DNA from: GAS188 sp035949255
GTDB taxonomy: Bacteria; Pseudomonadota; Alphaproteobacteria; Rhizobiales; Beijerinckiaceae
NCBI GenBank assembly: GCA_035949255.1
Contig: DASZIL010000017.1
Location: forward strand, 1-22,366
DNA: 22,366 nucleotides
Reading direction: 5' to 3'
The notes beneath the pieces were generated by a model. It was not told where the DNA came from. It saw nothing but the letters and a program-made list of their open reading frames with translations, and did no database searches. This document shows, one piece after another, positions 22,307-22,366 of the stretch. Position 1 is the stretch's first letter; every line of letters starts with the position of its first letter. A program made the position numbers and the translations under genes.

Positions 22307-22366
22307 GGACGGGCTCGGTAAGAGAAAAGCAAAAAACGGAAAACGGTCGTCAAAATTGTCGAAATG
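22307..22366 (-). other. Upstream edge of the minus-strand operon
   Basis: On the minus strand this 60-base stretch is pyrimidine-rich (on the plus strand aaaaaacgg and aaaacgg occur in tandem). TTGACG is present, but without a -10 partner at usual spacing that I trust. GTATAC is absent. Whether the operon starts here or continues from a gene beyond the window cannot be decided. Confidence 0.4.

Overview
The window is high-GC DNA with short intergenic spaces and many 4-base gene overlaps. Together with the protein families present and the short palindromic repeats, this suggests an alphaproteobacterium, probably of the order Hyphomicrobiales. That placement is an inference from style and gene content; there is no rRNA or other phylogenetic marker here. 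No tRNA, rRNA, CRISPR array, prophage or transposase gene was recognised.

Layout. (1) 40-3161, plus strand: a fused FMN/FAD oxidoreductase of the trimethylamine-dehydrogenase / N-methyl-amino-acid demethylase type, then a nucleoside hydrolase. (2) 3314-5085, mostly minus strand: a small conserved protein with a very strong ribosome binding site, a histidine-rich membrane hydroxylase and a GFA-type zinc protein. A 411-base gap here carries a promoter-like sequence, two tandem hairpins and an inverted repeat. (3) 5086-5829: a more AT-rich stretch with one exported protein of unknown role. (4) 5874-6830, minus: a D-2-hydroxyacid dehydrogenase. (5) 6861-12001, plus: a good promoter and a strongly folded leader in front of a four-gene unit made of an ABC binding protein, ATPase, fused permease and threonine aldolase. 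(6) 12002-12348: two near-perfect 132-bp tandem repeats built from two palindromes, plus part of a third, lying between two convergent operons. A diverged single copy of one palindrome lies at 4634-4656. (7) 22306-12349, minus: a tightly coupled seven-gene operon, in transcription order ABC ATPase, fused ABC permease, aldehyde dehydrogenase, GntR/FCD regulator, hydantoinase/oxoprolinase subunits B and A, and ABC binding protein.

How the genes may work together. The minus-strand operon reads as a complete import, sense and degrade unit: the ABC system takes up a compound, HyuA/HyuB open a cyclic amide (or do related ATP-dependent chemistry), the aldehyde dehydrogenase oxidises an aldehyde product, and the FCD regulator senses a small carboxylate. 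The facing operon pairs a second ABC system of the same architecture with a threonine aldolase, which releases glycine and acetaldehyde from a beta-hydroxy amino acid. Neither binding protein has the Tyr-Tyr pair of ferric-iron binders, so organic substrates are more likely than iron. With the demethylase-type flavoprotein and the nucleoside hydrolase, the window looks like a scavenging region for small nitrogenous organic compounds. The exact substrates cannot be read from the sequence.
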